This document shows, piece after piece, positions 34,083 through 46,097 of a stretch of 64,000 bases of DNA. Within the stretch, counting starts at the first letter, position 1. Every line of letters starts with the position of its first letter. The position numbers and the translations under genes are program-made. The notes below the pieces were generated by a model. It searched no databases. It had not been told where the DNA came from and saw nothing but the letters and a program-made list of their open reading frames with translations. Source of the DNA: Mycoplasma buteonis (GTDB taxonomy: Bacteria > Bacillota_I > Bacilli_A > Mycoplasmatales > Metamycoplasmataceae); assembly GCF_000733865.1 (NCBI RefSeq), contig NZ_JPOK01000009.1, positions 1 to 64,000 of the forward strand, in the 5' to 3' direction.

Positions 34083-34110
34083 AGTAAGCTAATTAGCTTA
34101 CTTTTTTATT
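34083..34110 (+). terminator. Terminator between the His and Trp tRNA genes
   Basis: AGTAAGCTAATTAGCTTACT is a near-perfect palindrome (34083-34102) followed by Ts. It serves tRNA-His; the minus-strand side lacks a long A run, so use from the opposite strand is less likely. Confidence 0.7.
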
Positions 34111-34155
34111 TTTTTATATAAAAAAACTTACCGAAGTAAGTCATAATAAATTCAT

Positions 34156-34229
34156 TGGCGGGAGTTAAAGGAATCGAACCCTTATCATCGGTTTTGGAGA
34201 CCGCTATAATGCCATTATACTAAACTCCC
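34156..34229 (-). tRNA. tRNA-Trp (CCA)
   Basis: On the minus strand the acceptor GGGAGTT pairs with AACTCCC, discriminator G, CCA encoded. The anticodon loop CTCCAAA reads CCA, decoding UGG. The T loop is TTCGATT. The anticodon stem has one mismatch at its base (G27/A43). UGG is the rare Trp codon here; a TCA-anticodon tRNA for UGA must lie outside the window. Confidence 0.93.
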
Positions 34230-34239
34230 AATTTGGTAA

Positions 34240-35340
34240 TTACTTACCAAATTTGAAGTGACAAATGTCACCATCTTTCATTATATAGTTTTTACCTTCA
34301 GAACGTAATTTACCAGCTGATTTTGCACCAGCTTCACCACCGAAGTTAATATAATCTTCAAAAGAAATTATATCGGCTTTAATGAATTTTTTTTCAAAAT
34401 CTGTGTGAATTACGCCAGCGCATTTAGGTGCGGCTCATCCTTTATGGTAAACTCAAGCTCGAGCTTCTACTTGACCTGCTGTAAAATATGTTTCTAAATT
34501 CAGTAAATCAAAAGCTTCTCTAGTTAGAATATCTAAACCACTAGTTTCGATTCCGTACATTCCTAGTAGCTCCATTTTTTCTTCTTCACTATCTACTTCA
34601 ATTAATTCACTTTCGAGTTGTACGCAGATAGGTAAAAGCTTTTCGTTTACTTTCAGAGAGTTTTTAAGTGCACTAAATAAAGAATCATTTTGATAATTTG
34701 CAAATTGATCATTACTTAAATTAGCAACATAAATAATAGGTTTTAAAGTCAGTAAATGATATCCTTTAATAAATTTTAATTCATTTTCATCTAATTCAAC
34801 TTCACGAGCTGGGATGTTGTTTTCAAGAGCTTCTTTAACTTTCAAGGCAGCATTTTGTTCGATGATACCATCTTTATCGCCAGCTTTAGCTTTTTTAGCT
34901 ACACGATTTAAAACATTATTGATGGTTTCTAAATCAGCTAGTAGTAGTTCATAATTAATTACTTCTTTATCACGCACAGGATCTACGCTATTAGCTACGT
35001 GCATAATGTTTTTATTTTCAAAACAGCGAACAACATGAATAATTGCATCTACTTCACGGATATTAGCTAAAAATTTATTTCCTAAACCTTCGCCTTTTGA
35101 TGCACCTTGAACTAATCCTGCGATATCAACGAAATCAAAAGTTGCGTAAATAACTTTATCAGGATTAATTATCTTAGCAATTTGTTGTAACCTTTTATCC
35201 ACCAATGGAACTGATGAAATATTTGGTTCTATTGTTGTAAAGGCGTAATTGGAAGCCTCAACTTGTTTACGAGTAATAGCACTAAAAAGAGTGCTTTTAC
35301 CTACATTTGGTAATCCTACAATACCTGCTTTTAATGACAT
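34240..35340 (-). CDS. ychF: Redox-regulated ATPase YchF (OLA1 family)
   Basis: A 366-residue Obg-family P-loop protein that binds ribosomes and hydrolyses ATP. G1 [15 protein letters not shown] (residues about 8-22), G3 [13 protein letters not shown] instead of NKxD (ATP specificity) and the C-terminal TGS domain are visible (ending ...[10 protein letters not shown]). Two TGA Trp codons in the last 75 residues extend the protein beyond a standard-code stop near 34453. Confidence 0.96.
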
Positions 35341-35348
35341 ATAGTCTC

Positions 35349-36671
35349 CTATCTTCTTTTTTGGTTAGCGTTAATGAAAAAGTTTATTCCTAAAATAAAA
35401 ACTAATCACACAGATAAATATAAAATAATATATCAAATCTCAGGAGTAGTACCAAATAAAATTGCTGGATTAGTATCTAAAATAGGTTTAAACATCGCTA
35501 TATCGTTTAGTGTCGCATAAGTAATTAAATTGGTTATTTGAGTAGATGGCAAAATACTTGCTATTTGTTGTAATCAACCTGGAAGTTGTGCTAGCGGAAT
35601 GTATGCACCAATTATAAAACCACCACCAGCAGAAATTGATGCTGATAATGCAGAGAATACTCCTAAGTTTTTAACAAATGAAAAAATAAAGTTTCAAATT
35701 GAAGAGTTTATTAAAACTCCAAAAAACATAGCACAGAAAATTTTCAAAATAATTAAAGGAGTAAAAAGAAAATTTTGATCTGCAGCAATATAAATTAAAG
35801 CTATTAATAAAATAATTGCTGAGATGAAAGTGTTTAATAATATATTAAATAGTAAGTAACTAATACGTACAAGAGAAGAACGCATTGGTGTAATATAAAA
35901 ATCATTTAACACTTTCTTTTGTTGATCTTCTACCATAATTGAACAAAGTGAAATAGCTGTTGTTAAACTAGTAATTGTTAGCAAAGTGATTAGTAAAGAA
36001 GTGTCAGAATATTGATTTTTAGTAACTTTTATAAAACTATTAATTTTATCAATAATATCTTGATTAAAAATAGTTTGATAAATTGTTGTATTTTCTAATT
36101 GTGGATTATTCAATTTAGCTAAGTACATTTTTTGCATTATATTTGAATTATTAAAAATGCCACTAAAATTTAAATTTTTTAATAAAGGATTATATAAATC
36201 ATTTATAGATAATTCATTTCTATTTTTTAAGATTATCTGATTCATATCTACTGTCTTAATAACTTCATTAATTGATAAAGAGTTATATTCTGCATAATTT
36301 TTAGAAATTTCTGAATTAATTAAAGGTCAAATAACTTTTCAGTCATATAGTTTATTTAAATAATTTAATTGTACATTTTGGTCTGGATTTAAATTTAATT
36401 TCATTAAGCCTATAAAATGTTGAATTGAGACTTGATCTAATTTAGATTGCAAAGCATGATCGTCTTGAAAATTTGAAAATAAATTATTTCAAATTACGTC
36501 ATTAGTAGCAAAAGCAATATTTGGAACTTGATCTTGATAAAATTCTTTGGTAAATAAAATAAAAATTAAAAGAACAAATAATGGAGACATTAAAACAAAA
36601 AAGATTCTTCTTGGATCTTTAAAAAACATTTTAAAGTTACGTAAAAAGAGTATATTAATCTGTTTAAACAC
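35349..36671 (-). CDS. ABC-2 type exporter permease
   Basis: A 440-residue membrane component of an ABC exporter. Topology is that of ABC-2 permeases: one helix near residues 23-43 (IFFVLMSPLFVLLIFILF), a large external domain (about 50-230, low complexity in N and L), then five or six helices to the C-terminus with GAYIPLAQLPGWLQQIASILP, the typical re-entrant segment. It overlaps the ATPase gene by 8 bases. The exported substrate is unknown; drug or lipid export is typical. Confidence 0.9.
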
Positions 36672-37635
36672 TTTTTTCTCCTAACTGATTTAATTTTTCT
36701 GGATGTGTAACATTTAGGAAAACTTCATCCATTGTTCCTTTTAGTAATTCATAATCTTTAATTAAATCTTGGTTTTTAAATACAAAATTTTTGGCTAAAC
36801 TATACTCACTAAATTTTAGAACGTAGCAATTTTGTTCGTAATTAAAATTAATATTATTTTTCTTTAAAATTGCTTCCAGTTTTAAATTAAAAGTGTCAAA
36901 AATTTTAATAGTGGTTGTTGAATAAACTTGTTTTAATTGACTTGGTGTACCCTCAACTAATTTTTTACCCTTATTTATAATAATTGCGTATTGGCAATTA
37001 TTAGCTTCTTCCATGTAATGAGTAGTAAGCAAAATAGTTAATTTTCTTTCTTTTTGAATTTTAAATAAAATTTCTCAAACTAATTTTCTAGAAGATGGGT
37101 CTAAACCTGTTGTTGGTTCATCTAAAAATAAAATTTCTGGTCTATGAACTAAAGCACGAGCTATATCAACCCTTCTTTTTTGTCCACCACTCAATTTTCC
37201 ATATGGTCTTTTAGCAATTTCTTCTAATTGAAATTCTTTAATAATATTTTCAACAACTTCCTTTACAGTAACTTTTTGTACTTTAAAAAAATCTGTATAC
37301 ATGGTTGCTCTTATCATTAAGTTATCTTTAACACTTAATGTAGGATCTAAAATAGATTCTTGAAAAACAATTCCAATACTTTTGCGAATTTGCTTAATGT
37401 TTTCTTCAGCGTTTAAACCATTAATTGTAATTAAACCTGAGTCTTTACTAAGTAATCCTAAAATAATGTTTAAGGTAGTGCTTTTACCTGCACCATTTAA
37501 ACCTAAAAAACCAAATAGTTCACCCTTGCGAACTTTAAAACTTAAATTATCTAACGCTTTATTTTCTTTAAAAGATTTTGATAAATTTTGAATTTCGATA
37601 GCTATTTCAGAATTATTTTTCAATATATCGTTCAT
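36664..37635 (-). CDS. ABC exporter ATP-binding protein
   Basis: A 323-residue ATPase of the DrrA/CcmA type. Walker A GLNGAGKSTTLN, Q-loop VFQES, signature KLSGGQKRRVDIARAL, Walker B EILFLDEPTTGLD and H-loop TTHYMEEA are intact. The last about 90 residues form the extra C-terminal domain of this class. I chose ATG at 37635 (AGGAG in good spacing) over an in-frame TTG just upstream. It overlaps hpt by 23 bases. Partner of the permease downstream. Confidence 0.93.
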
Positions 37636-38161
37636 CAAATACTCCTATAAAAGGTAAATTTCTAAGTTTTTCTTGATAATCAAGTCCAAAACCAACTAAA
37701 AACTCATCAGGAACTATAAAACCAGAATAATCAGCGTTTAGATTAGACTTACGATTATAAGGTTTATCCATTAACGTTAAAATTCTGAAACTTTTTGGTT
37801 TACGATTTATTAAAATTTCTTTAATTTTTTCTAAGGTAATTCCACTATCAATTATATCTTCAACTATTAAGACATCTTTGTTTTCAATATCTTCTGCTAA
37901 ATCCATGATTATTTTTACACTGCCAGATGTTGAATGACTTCCGGCATAACTTGACGCTGTCATAAAATCAATTGCATGGTCGACTTCAACATTTTTAATT
38001 AATTGAGCTAGAAAAGGAACAGAACCTTTTAATAAACCAACCAGAATTAGTGAGTCTGAATCTTTATAAGTTTCATTAACTCAATTAGCACAGTCTTTAA
38101 TTTTTTCTTCAATGAATGCTTGATCAAAAAGTATTTTTTTAATTTTTTTATGACTATTCAT
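37613..38161 (-). CDS. hpt: Hypoxanthine-guanine phosphoribosyltransferase
   Basis: A 182-residue purine salvage enzyme making IMP/GMP from base + PRPP. The PRPP motif VLIVEDIIDSGITLEKI (residues about 98-114), LLKGSVPFLAQL for PPi binding, and MTASSYAGS flexible loop are intact, as is the base-binding FLVGFGLDYQEKLRNLP. A TGA Trp (CANWVNE) separates the N-terminal third under the standard code. Confidence 0.95.
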
Positions 38162-38162
38162 T

Positions 38163-38816
38163 TTAAGCTCCTTGATATTTTTTTATTATACTTACTGCTT
38201 GATAAAAAACTTCATCTTCGGTTTTATTGTTAGTGTCTATAATTTCGTATTTTATGTTTAATTTTTTAACAACTTCAATAAAAGTGCTTTTATAAATACT
38301 TAATAGTTCATAAAAGTATGGTTCATTTTTATCTCATGTTTGAATTTCTACTTCTCTGCCTCTTTTGAATAATCTCTTTTTAAAATTATCAAATGTAACA
38401 TCTAAAAAGATAGCTACTTCTGGTAAATCTTCTTTTTGTACGATTGTATTAAAAAGCGAATTATAAGCGTTTTGAATTTTAGCTTGTGCATTTTTTAAAT
38501 TGATTTTAGAAAACACATAGTGCTCAGCTACAAAACGATCAATAACTATTAAATCGTTTTTTGGGTTCATTTTTCTTCTATTAAATTCATCTTTAATTTT
38601 TTGTATGCTACCTAGATGGTGTTCAATTGCATAAACTTGAAATGTTAAATCAAAATTAGGTTTTCTTTGATAAAGTCATTGTAGCATTGTATTAAAAACT
38701 TCATCTTCTTCGGAAAACTCTTGCAATAAAAGTGCTTTATCATTATAAAAATCTTTTAATTTCTCAGATAAAACGCTTTTTCCACTACCAATCATTCCTG
38801 AAATTCCAATTAACAT
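38163..38816 (-). CDS. Deoxynucleoside kinase (dAK/dGK type)
   Basis: A 217-residue kinase phosphorylating deoxyadenosine/deoxyguanosine in salvage. P-loop GISGMIGSGKSVL at residues about 4-16, the DRx motif VIDRFVAEHYVF and LID arginines RLFKRGREVE near residue 155 are typical of mycoplasma dNKs. TGA encodes several Trp. It ends 1 base before hpt, forming a nucleotide-salvage pair. Confidence 0.9.
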
Positions 38817-38827
38817 AACTTCTACCT

Positions 38828-39507
38828 CTAATTAATTTTTATTTGACTTAGCAAGAAAATTCCTGCAGTTTCAGCTCTTAAAATTCTTGAACCCAATGAA
38901 ACAATTTTTGTATTATTTTTTACCGCTAAATCAATTTCACTTTCAGAAAATCCACCTTCTGGACCAACAATAAAAGTGCTGCTTTGATTTATAGGTTGTT
39001 CAAGCGAACTGCTTAAATTAGTTTTTTCGTGTGCTAGTATTTTATTTGGAAAACTTTGCTTAATAAAATCACTAAATTTCATTATTTCAGTAATTTCTGG
39101 TACTTGATTTCTATAAGATTGCTCAGCAGCATTTAAAACAATTGTTTGAAAGCGCTCTCTTTTTTTGTTAAACTTATCAAATTTTAAAAGATCATGATTA
39201 GTATGTTCTGTTACCAAAGGAATAATTTTTGTAACACCTAATTCAGTTGCTTTTTGCAACAACCACTCAAATCTTTCAAATTTAATTATTGCAGCTGCGA
39301 GTACAATTTCATATTGATGCTCATGATTCTCATCAATTTTAGAAATAATTTTAGCTAAGTTATTTTCAAGCTTACAGATATAAAATTCTTTTTCATAAAC
39401 ACAAACAAATTCTTTTTCTTGAATTCTAAGCACTTTTAAATGTTTTAAAGTTTCTGGATTTAAAGTAAAAAAATCACCTTTTTTAGTTGAAACAAAAAAA
39501 CGATTCA

Positions 39508-39508
<1 letters not shown>
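38828..39508 (-). CDS. rsmE: 16S rRNA (uracil1498-N3)-methyltransferase RsmE
   Basis: A 226-residue SPOUT-fold enzyme. N-terminal PUA-like part (MNRFFVSTKKGDFFTL, HLKVLRI), WLLQKATELGVTKIIPLVTEH, and the SAM-binding knot FIVGPEGGFSESE with LGSRILRAETAG. No internal TGA. Its ATG overlaps the stop of the ABC-F gene by one base. Confidence 0.95.
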
Positions 39509-41127
<1,619 letters not shown>

Positions 41128-41221
41128 TTTTTCTCCTTTTTAAGTTTATTTTTTATATAAATTGTTTATATTATATTTTATTTTTAGATTTTAAATCATA
41201 CTTTCTAAGTATAAATCTGGA

Positions 41222-41250
41222 TAAAAAAATAAGGAAATGATTCCTTATTT
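41222..41250 (-). terminator. Terminator after era
   Basis: Read on the minus strand, AAATAAGGAA pairs with TTCCTTATTT around a TCAT loop, followed by Ts. It overlaps the era stop codon. Confidence 0.75.
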
Positions 41251-42120
41251 GTAACCAAACTTATTAAGTGCTTTTTCATCATCAATTCATTTATTAGCTA
41301 CTTTTACTTTTAAATTTAAAGTTGTTTTTATATCAAATTGTTGAGTAATTTTCTTACGAGCATCAATTCCTATATTTTTAATCATTTGTGCATTTTTACC
41401 AATAACCATTCCTTTTTGGGAAGCTTTTTTGACATAAATAATTGCTTCGATTGTTAAATATTGTTCTTCTTCAATAAATTCACTAACTTCTACAGCAATT
41501 GAATGCGGCAATTCTTGATAAAGACGATTAATAGCTGATTCTCGAATAATTTCTTTTGCTAGAAATCTCATTGATTTATCAGTAACATAATCTAAATCGT
41601 ATTGCGGTTCACCTTGATAGCCATAAGTTTTGATTAAATTAATTAACGCTTCGATAGAATCTAAATTTTGAACATCAGTAGAAACGATGTGTTCAAAATT
41701 ATAAGGCTGCAATGAATTAATTTTTTCGGTTAAAAGATCAATATTACCTTTAATTTTGCTAATTTTAGAAACAACAGCAATTTTATGTTTAACATGCTTA
41801 ATGTTATCTAAAATCATTAAGTCACCTTTTCCTAAAATTTCATCACTTGGAGTTAAAAATAAAAGAACATCAACTTCTTTAATTGAGTCATAAGCATTTT
41901 TATTAAGTGATTCACCAAGTTTATTTAAAGGTTTATGGATTCCAGGTGTATCTGTAAAAATTATTTGGTATTCATCATCAGAGTAAATACCAGTAATTTG
42001 ATCTCTGGTTGTTTGTGCGGTTGGAGTAACTATAGCTACATTATAACCAATGATTGAATTTAATAAGCTACTTTTACCAACGTTTGGTCTTCCTATAATA
42101 CTTGCAAAACAAATTTTCAT
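41245..42120 (-). CDS. era: GTPase Era
   Basis: A 291-residue GTPase for 16S rRNA maturation and 30S assembly. G1 IIGRPNVGKSSLLNSI (residues about 8-23), G3 FTDTPGIHKP, and the C-terminal KH domain with VKKASQKGMVIGKNAQMIKNIG. G4 is VVSKISK, weaker than the canonical NKxD. The TGA near the end is Trp, so the protein continues to TAA at 41245-41247 (WIDDEKALNKFGYK). It is in the ybeY-cdd-era order common in Gram-positives. Confidence 0.95.
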
Positions 42121-42122
42121 AA

Positions 42123-42521
42123 TTATTTAATATCTTCTGATCTAATTCCGAAAGGAACTAATTCTTCAACAGTGTTTACTCTAACTTGTTGACCATCATT
42201 ACTATATTGGTAAACTTTAGCATCTGAAGGGAAAAATTCAGTCATGACTTGTCTACATCCAGCACATGGGCTAATAATTTCGTTCTTTTGGCTAATAATA
42301 TGTATTTCTTTAAATTGTCCAACTTTTCCACCGTATGCCACAGAACCAAAAAGTGCACTTCTTTCTGCACATAAACCTGATGGATAAGCAGCATTTTCTA
42401 CATTAACTCCGTAGTGTTCTTTGTCATCTTGATCAATAGCAATAGCGGCAACTCTAAAATTTGAGTAAGGAGCGTAAGAGTGTTTCAAAAGATCTCTTAA
42501 TTTATCAAATTCAATTTTCAT
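42123..42521 (-). CDS. cdd: Cytidine deaminase
   Basis: A 132-residue zinc enzyme converting (deoxy)cytidine to (deoxy)uridine. Catalytic CAERSALFGSV (Cys and Glu) and PCAGCRQVM zinc ligands are intact; SNFRVAAIAI is the substrate strand. I chose ATG 42521 with AGAGGAA upstream; an in-frame ATG at 42569 lies inside ybeY and adds 16 residues not seen in the family. One base separates it from ybeY. Confidence 0.94.
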   Translation of the reverse strand: MKIEFDKLRDLLKHSYAPYSNFRVAAIAIDQDDKEHYGVNVENAAYPSGLCAERSALFGSVAYGGKVGQFKEIHIISQKNEIISPCAGCRQVMTEFFPSDAKVYQYSNDGQQVRVNTVEELVPFGIRSEDIK

Positions 42522-42522
42522 G

Positions 42523-42999
42523 TTATTCCTCTTCTCTAGTAATTTTAAGTGGTTTAAAGATTTTATCAACTAATTTATTCATCTGAATTCTTTCTTGCTC
42601 AACTTCATGGTCATATCCCATTAAATGTATTAATCCATGAGCAAAAAGATAACAATATTCCCTTCTAATTGAGTGACCGAATTCATCAGCTTGTTTAAGC
42701 ATTTTATCTCAACAAATAACAAGTTCTCCAAGATGAATAAAAGGCATTTTCTTATAAAGTTCAATATCACCAAAATCAAAAGATAAAATATCAGTCACGT
42801 AATCCTTATTACGATATTCACGATTTAATTCTCTAATTTTTTTAGGCGAAACAACTGAAACATCTAAAACGATATTTTGCTTTATTTTAAAAACTTTTCT
42901 TAAGTTTTCTATTAGTTGTAGCATCTCTTTTTCGTAAACCACTACATTTTTTATTCTTGTTTTAAATGTAATTAAAACATTGTCATTTTTAATATGCAT
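42523..42999 (-). CDS. ybeY: Endoribonuclease YbeY
   Basis: A 158-residue metalloprotein for 16S rRNA 3'-end processing and 70S quality control. The zinc motif HGLIHLMGYDH is at residues about 128-138, preceded by NREYRNKDYVTDILSFDF. TGA Trp at residue 97 (VICWDKM) truncates it under the standard code. Confidence 0.95.
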
Positions 43000-43030
43000 A
43001 TTTTAATTATATTTTATTAATTGATTAGTA

Positions 43031-43417
43031 CTATAAAAATTGGAAAATCATTTCCATAATTGTCTTTTGCTCTAGGAAAATGGAAATGTTTAAGTTTTTT
43101 ATATTATAATCATTCATCAATTGTTTGGTATTTATTGCCTCTATAAGTATTTTTTGATCTAAATAACCTTTTATTAAAATTGTATCTTCATAAAATTGTT
43201 CATTAATTTGATAAGTAATTTTATATTCGTTATTTTGCAATATGTTTCAATCTACATTTTGTAAGCTTAATTCATTTTGATTTAAAAATAAAAATCCATT
43301 TTGGTATTTTTCAACTTTGAAAAATATAAAAAAATAAATTAGTAAGCTAGTGTTAATTATCAAGAAAACTAGTATTAAATAAAAAAATCATAAATTTCTA
43401 AATTTAGCAAATTTCAT
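43031..43417 (-). CDS. Small membrane-anchored protein next to the C39 exporter
   Basis: A 128-residue protein with an N-terminal hydrophobic segment (residues about 9-32, WFFYLILVFLIINTSLLIYFFIFF in part) and a short external domain rich in Asn, Gln and Ile. Three TGA Trp codons. It overlaps the end of the C39-ABC exporter frame by 14 bases, so is probably co-transcribed and may be an accessory membrane-fusion-like factor; that is inference. No family recognised. Confidence 0.7.
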
Positions 43418-45431
43418 AAGTTTCACTTTCTGGGAAAAAGAATTTATTATTGTGACTTATTTCTACTACCATTTTATCTTTCAATAATAATGTGAGTGCT
43501 TCTTTGATTTTTAAATAATTGTTTTAATCTATTGCTTCACACGCTTCATCAAAAATAAATAAATCAGTTTCATAAAAATAGCATTTTAATAGTTTTAAGA
43601 TTTGTTTTTGTCCACTTGATAAATTAGAAATATTTTCAAACAAAATATTATTAGTTTCTAAATAATCAAAAAAATATTTATTCGGAAGTTGTTTTAAAAA
43701 TATCATAAATTCATCCAAATTCTTAATATCTAAAAAATCTTGTACCGCCATATTTAAATCTATATCTTCATTTGTAATGAGCATAATTTTTGACTTATAA
43801 TCTGTGTTTAAATAAGTACAAAAGGGAATATCATTTACTAAAATTTCACCACTATCTGGTTTTAAATTACCTGCTAATAATTTGTATAATGTACTTTTAC
43901 CAGCACCGTTTTTTCCTTTAATTATTAATTTATCTTTAATTTCTAATTTAGTAATATCAATTGTATTTTTCAATTTATTCTTATTAAATTTAAAACTTAA
44001 GTAGCTAATGGTAATTTTGTTAATTTTATTATTTAATTTCAATTTGTCTTGATTTTTTTGTTTTAGTTTTTCGTCTAAATTAAGGATATTTAAATAACTT
44101 AAATTTTTATTATTTTCATTATGTAAGTTTCATAAAGTTAAGATTGATTTTATAGGTTTTGTCATTAGGTTAGCAGCAGTCAAAAAGAAAATTAATTCAA
44201 TTATTTTTAACTGATTTTCTCATATTTGAAAACTACCAAAAATTAACACGATAAAAGGAGCTAAAATTTCAAGAAAATCATTTAAAAGCATAATATTGGT
44301 ATTTTTTGTTTTAAATTCGAATTGGAATTTATTTATTTGCTCAAATTCTTTATTAAAATCATTTTCGGTATTTTTTTCAATATAAATATCATAATTATTG
44401 CGGTAAATATTTAGTAAATTATTGATTTTGCTGTCTAAAATATTGTTTTGCTGTAATAATTTATAGTAGTTATTAGTGTATAAATTTTTATTTATTCAAC
44501 TAATTATTATGCTTAAGAAGGAATAAATAAGTAAAATAAACATTAAAGTTCAGTTTACTTTTCAAAGAAGAAAAAAACTAATTGCAAAAGAAACAAAGTT
44601 GTTAATTACTGTTGCTCAAAAAACAGTTTGATATTGAATTACATTAAAACATAAACTAAGTCTATTTTTTATTTCCAAGTTACTAAACTTATTTAAAAGC
44701 GAAAATCGATTATAACTAACATTCTCCAGAAAATCTAAAAACATTTTTTGTGATTTTTGAAAAAGTATTTTATTTATTTGTCTTTGAATTAAGGTTTTAA
44801 AAAGCAAATAAGTAGTAGTAATTCAAAAAAATGTTAAAGCAATCATAATAATTTGTGAATTTAACCTGCTAGGAATTACTGTGTTTAGCAAATACTTTGA
44901 GACAAAAGGAAAAATAAAACTCACCAGCGTTTCTGAAATTAAAATTAATAAAAAAGGAATATTTATAAGTTTCTTTATTTTATTGCCTTCTTTTAATTCA
45001 TCGTTTTGATTTTTTGTCACTTTTTTTGAGCTTTTTTGAAAACTAATAACTACATTTAAAAAAGATTTAGCAAAATTGTTATAGCTTATTTTAACTTTTC
45101 CTTGTGCTGGATCAAAACATATTAAATTTTCTTTTGTAATTTTTAAAATAACAATAAGATGGGACACATTATTTCTATTAATAATTGCAGCAAGAGGAAA
45201 TGATTTTTTGTCTAATTGCAGCATTTGTTCAAAAGATAAATTGTATGTGTCTGCTTGAATGTCATACTTATTTGCCACAGTTGTTAAATCTGCAATTGAA
45301 ACACCGTTGTCAGAATAAAAAACTTGTGATTGTAATTCACTAATACTTGGTACATTTCAACTAAATTTTTCTATAAAAAATTGAAGAACATATAATCCGC
45401 AGTCTTTTTGGTCGAATTGTTTTGCTTCCAT
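43404..45431 (-). pseudogene. Peptidase C39-ABC exporter interrupted by an in-frame TAA
   Basis: A bacteriocin/peptide-exporter-type ABC protein (Mbov_0121-like, name from memory). Residues 1-130 are a C39 protease: Cys11 (QKDCG), His91 (NNVSHLIV) and Asp107 (CFDPAQGK). Six membrane helices follow (about 155-430), then an ATPase with GKNGAGKST, ISNLSSGQKQILKLL and FIFDEA. TAA at 43524-43526 (codon 636) stops translation. The same frame continues for 39 codons and carries the H-loop (VVEISHNN), ending at 43404. A single AAA-to-TAA change would explain it. It may be a nearly intact protein of 635 residues lacking the switch His. Confidence 0.85.
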
Positions 45432-45504
45432 ACATTTAATAAGTAAAAAAAGTAAGTGACTGAACAAAAATAGGAAAAATTACATAATTAGCTCTATAAA
45501 GTTT

Positions 45505-45510
45505 TATAAT
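45505..45510 (+). promoter_or_regulatory. -10 box of rpiB
   Basis: TATAAT lies 36 bases upstream of the rpiB ATG, in the divergent spacer with the C39 exporter. Confidence 0.55.
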
Positions 45511-45546
45511 AATTAAACTTAAATTTATTTTTAAAGGAGTAACTAA

Positions 45547-45984
45547 ATGAAAAAAGTAGTTGCATTAGCTAGCGATCACGCTGGTTATAAACTTAAAAAA
45601 GAACTTTGCGATTATGTTCGTTCATTAGGATATGATACAGTTGACTTAGGACCAGATACTGATGAAAAATCAGTAAGTTATGCCGAACAAGGAAAAGAGC
45701 TTGCAGAATACATCGATTCAAGACACCCGGACTTTGGAATTGGAGTTTGTGGTACTGGACTTGGGATTTCATACGCTTTAAACAGACACAAAAGAATTCG
45801 TGCTGCTAGAGTTACAACAGTTGAAGATGCACATTTAGCAAAACAACACAACAATGCAAACGTTTTAGTGTTCGGTGGAAGACAAGTTAAATTAGAAGAT
45901 GCTAAAAAGATGGTTGATGAATACATTAAAACAGAATACGAAGGCGGAAGACACCAAGTTAGAATTGATCAACTAGATGAATAA
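45547..45984 (+). CDS. rpiB: Ribose-5-phosphate isomerase B
   Basis: A 145-residue isomerase of the RpiB/LacAB family, converting ribose-5-P and ribulose-5-P. ASDHAGYKLKKEL at residues 8-20 and GIGVCGTGLGISYALN with the catalytic Cys are present, followed by HNNANVLVFGGR. AAAGGAG precedes the ATG. RpiB versus LacA/LacB cannot be separated rigorously by eye; single copy and length favour RpiB. Confidence 0.92.
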   Translation: MKKVVALASDHAGYKLKKELCDYVRSLGYDTVDLGPDTDEKSVSYAEQGKELAEYIDSRHPDFGIGVCGTGLGISYALNRHKRIRAARVTTVEDAHLAKQHNNANVLVFGGRQVKLEDAKKMVDEYIKTEYEGGRHQVRIDQLDE

Positions 45985-45989
45985 AAATA

Positions 45990-46022
45990 AAAAGATGCAA
46001 AATTAATTAGCATCTTTTTTGT
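45990..46022 (+). terminator. Terminator after rpiB
   Basis: AAAAGATGC (45990-45998) pairs with GCATCTTTT (46010-46018), then Ts. Confidence 0.8.
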
Positions 46023-46097
46023 TTTAAATATCTACAAAACTTAATTTTTATAATCAATTGATTAATTAAAAAAAATTTAATATATTAAAATTTAATT

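Noticed and set aside
42522-42569. Upstream ATG for cdd
   Set aside because: Adds 16 residues atypical for cytidine deaminases and lies inside ybeY; the ATG at 42521 has a proper ribosome site.
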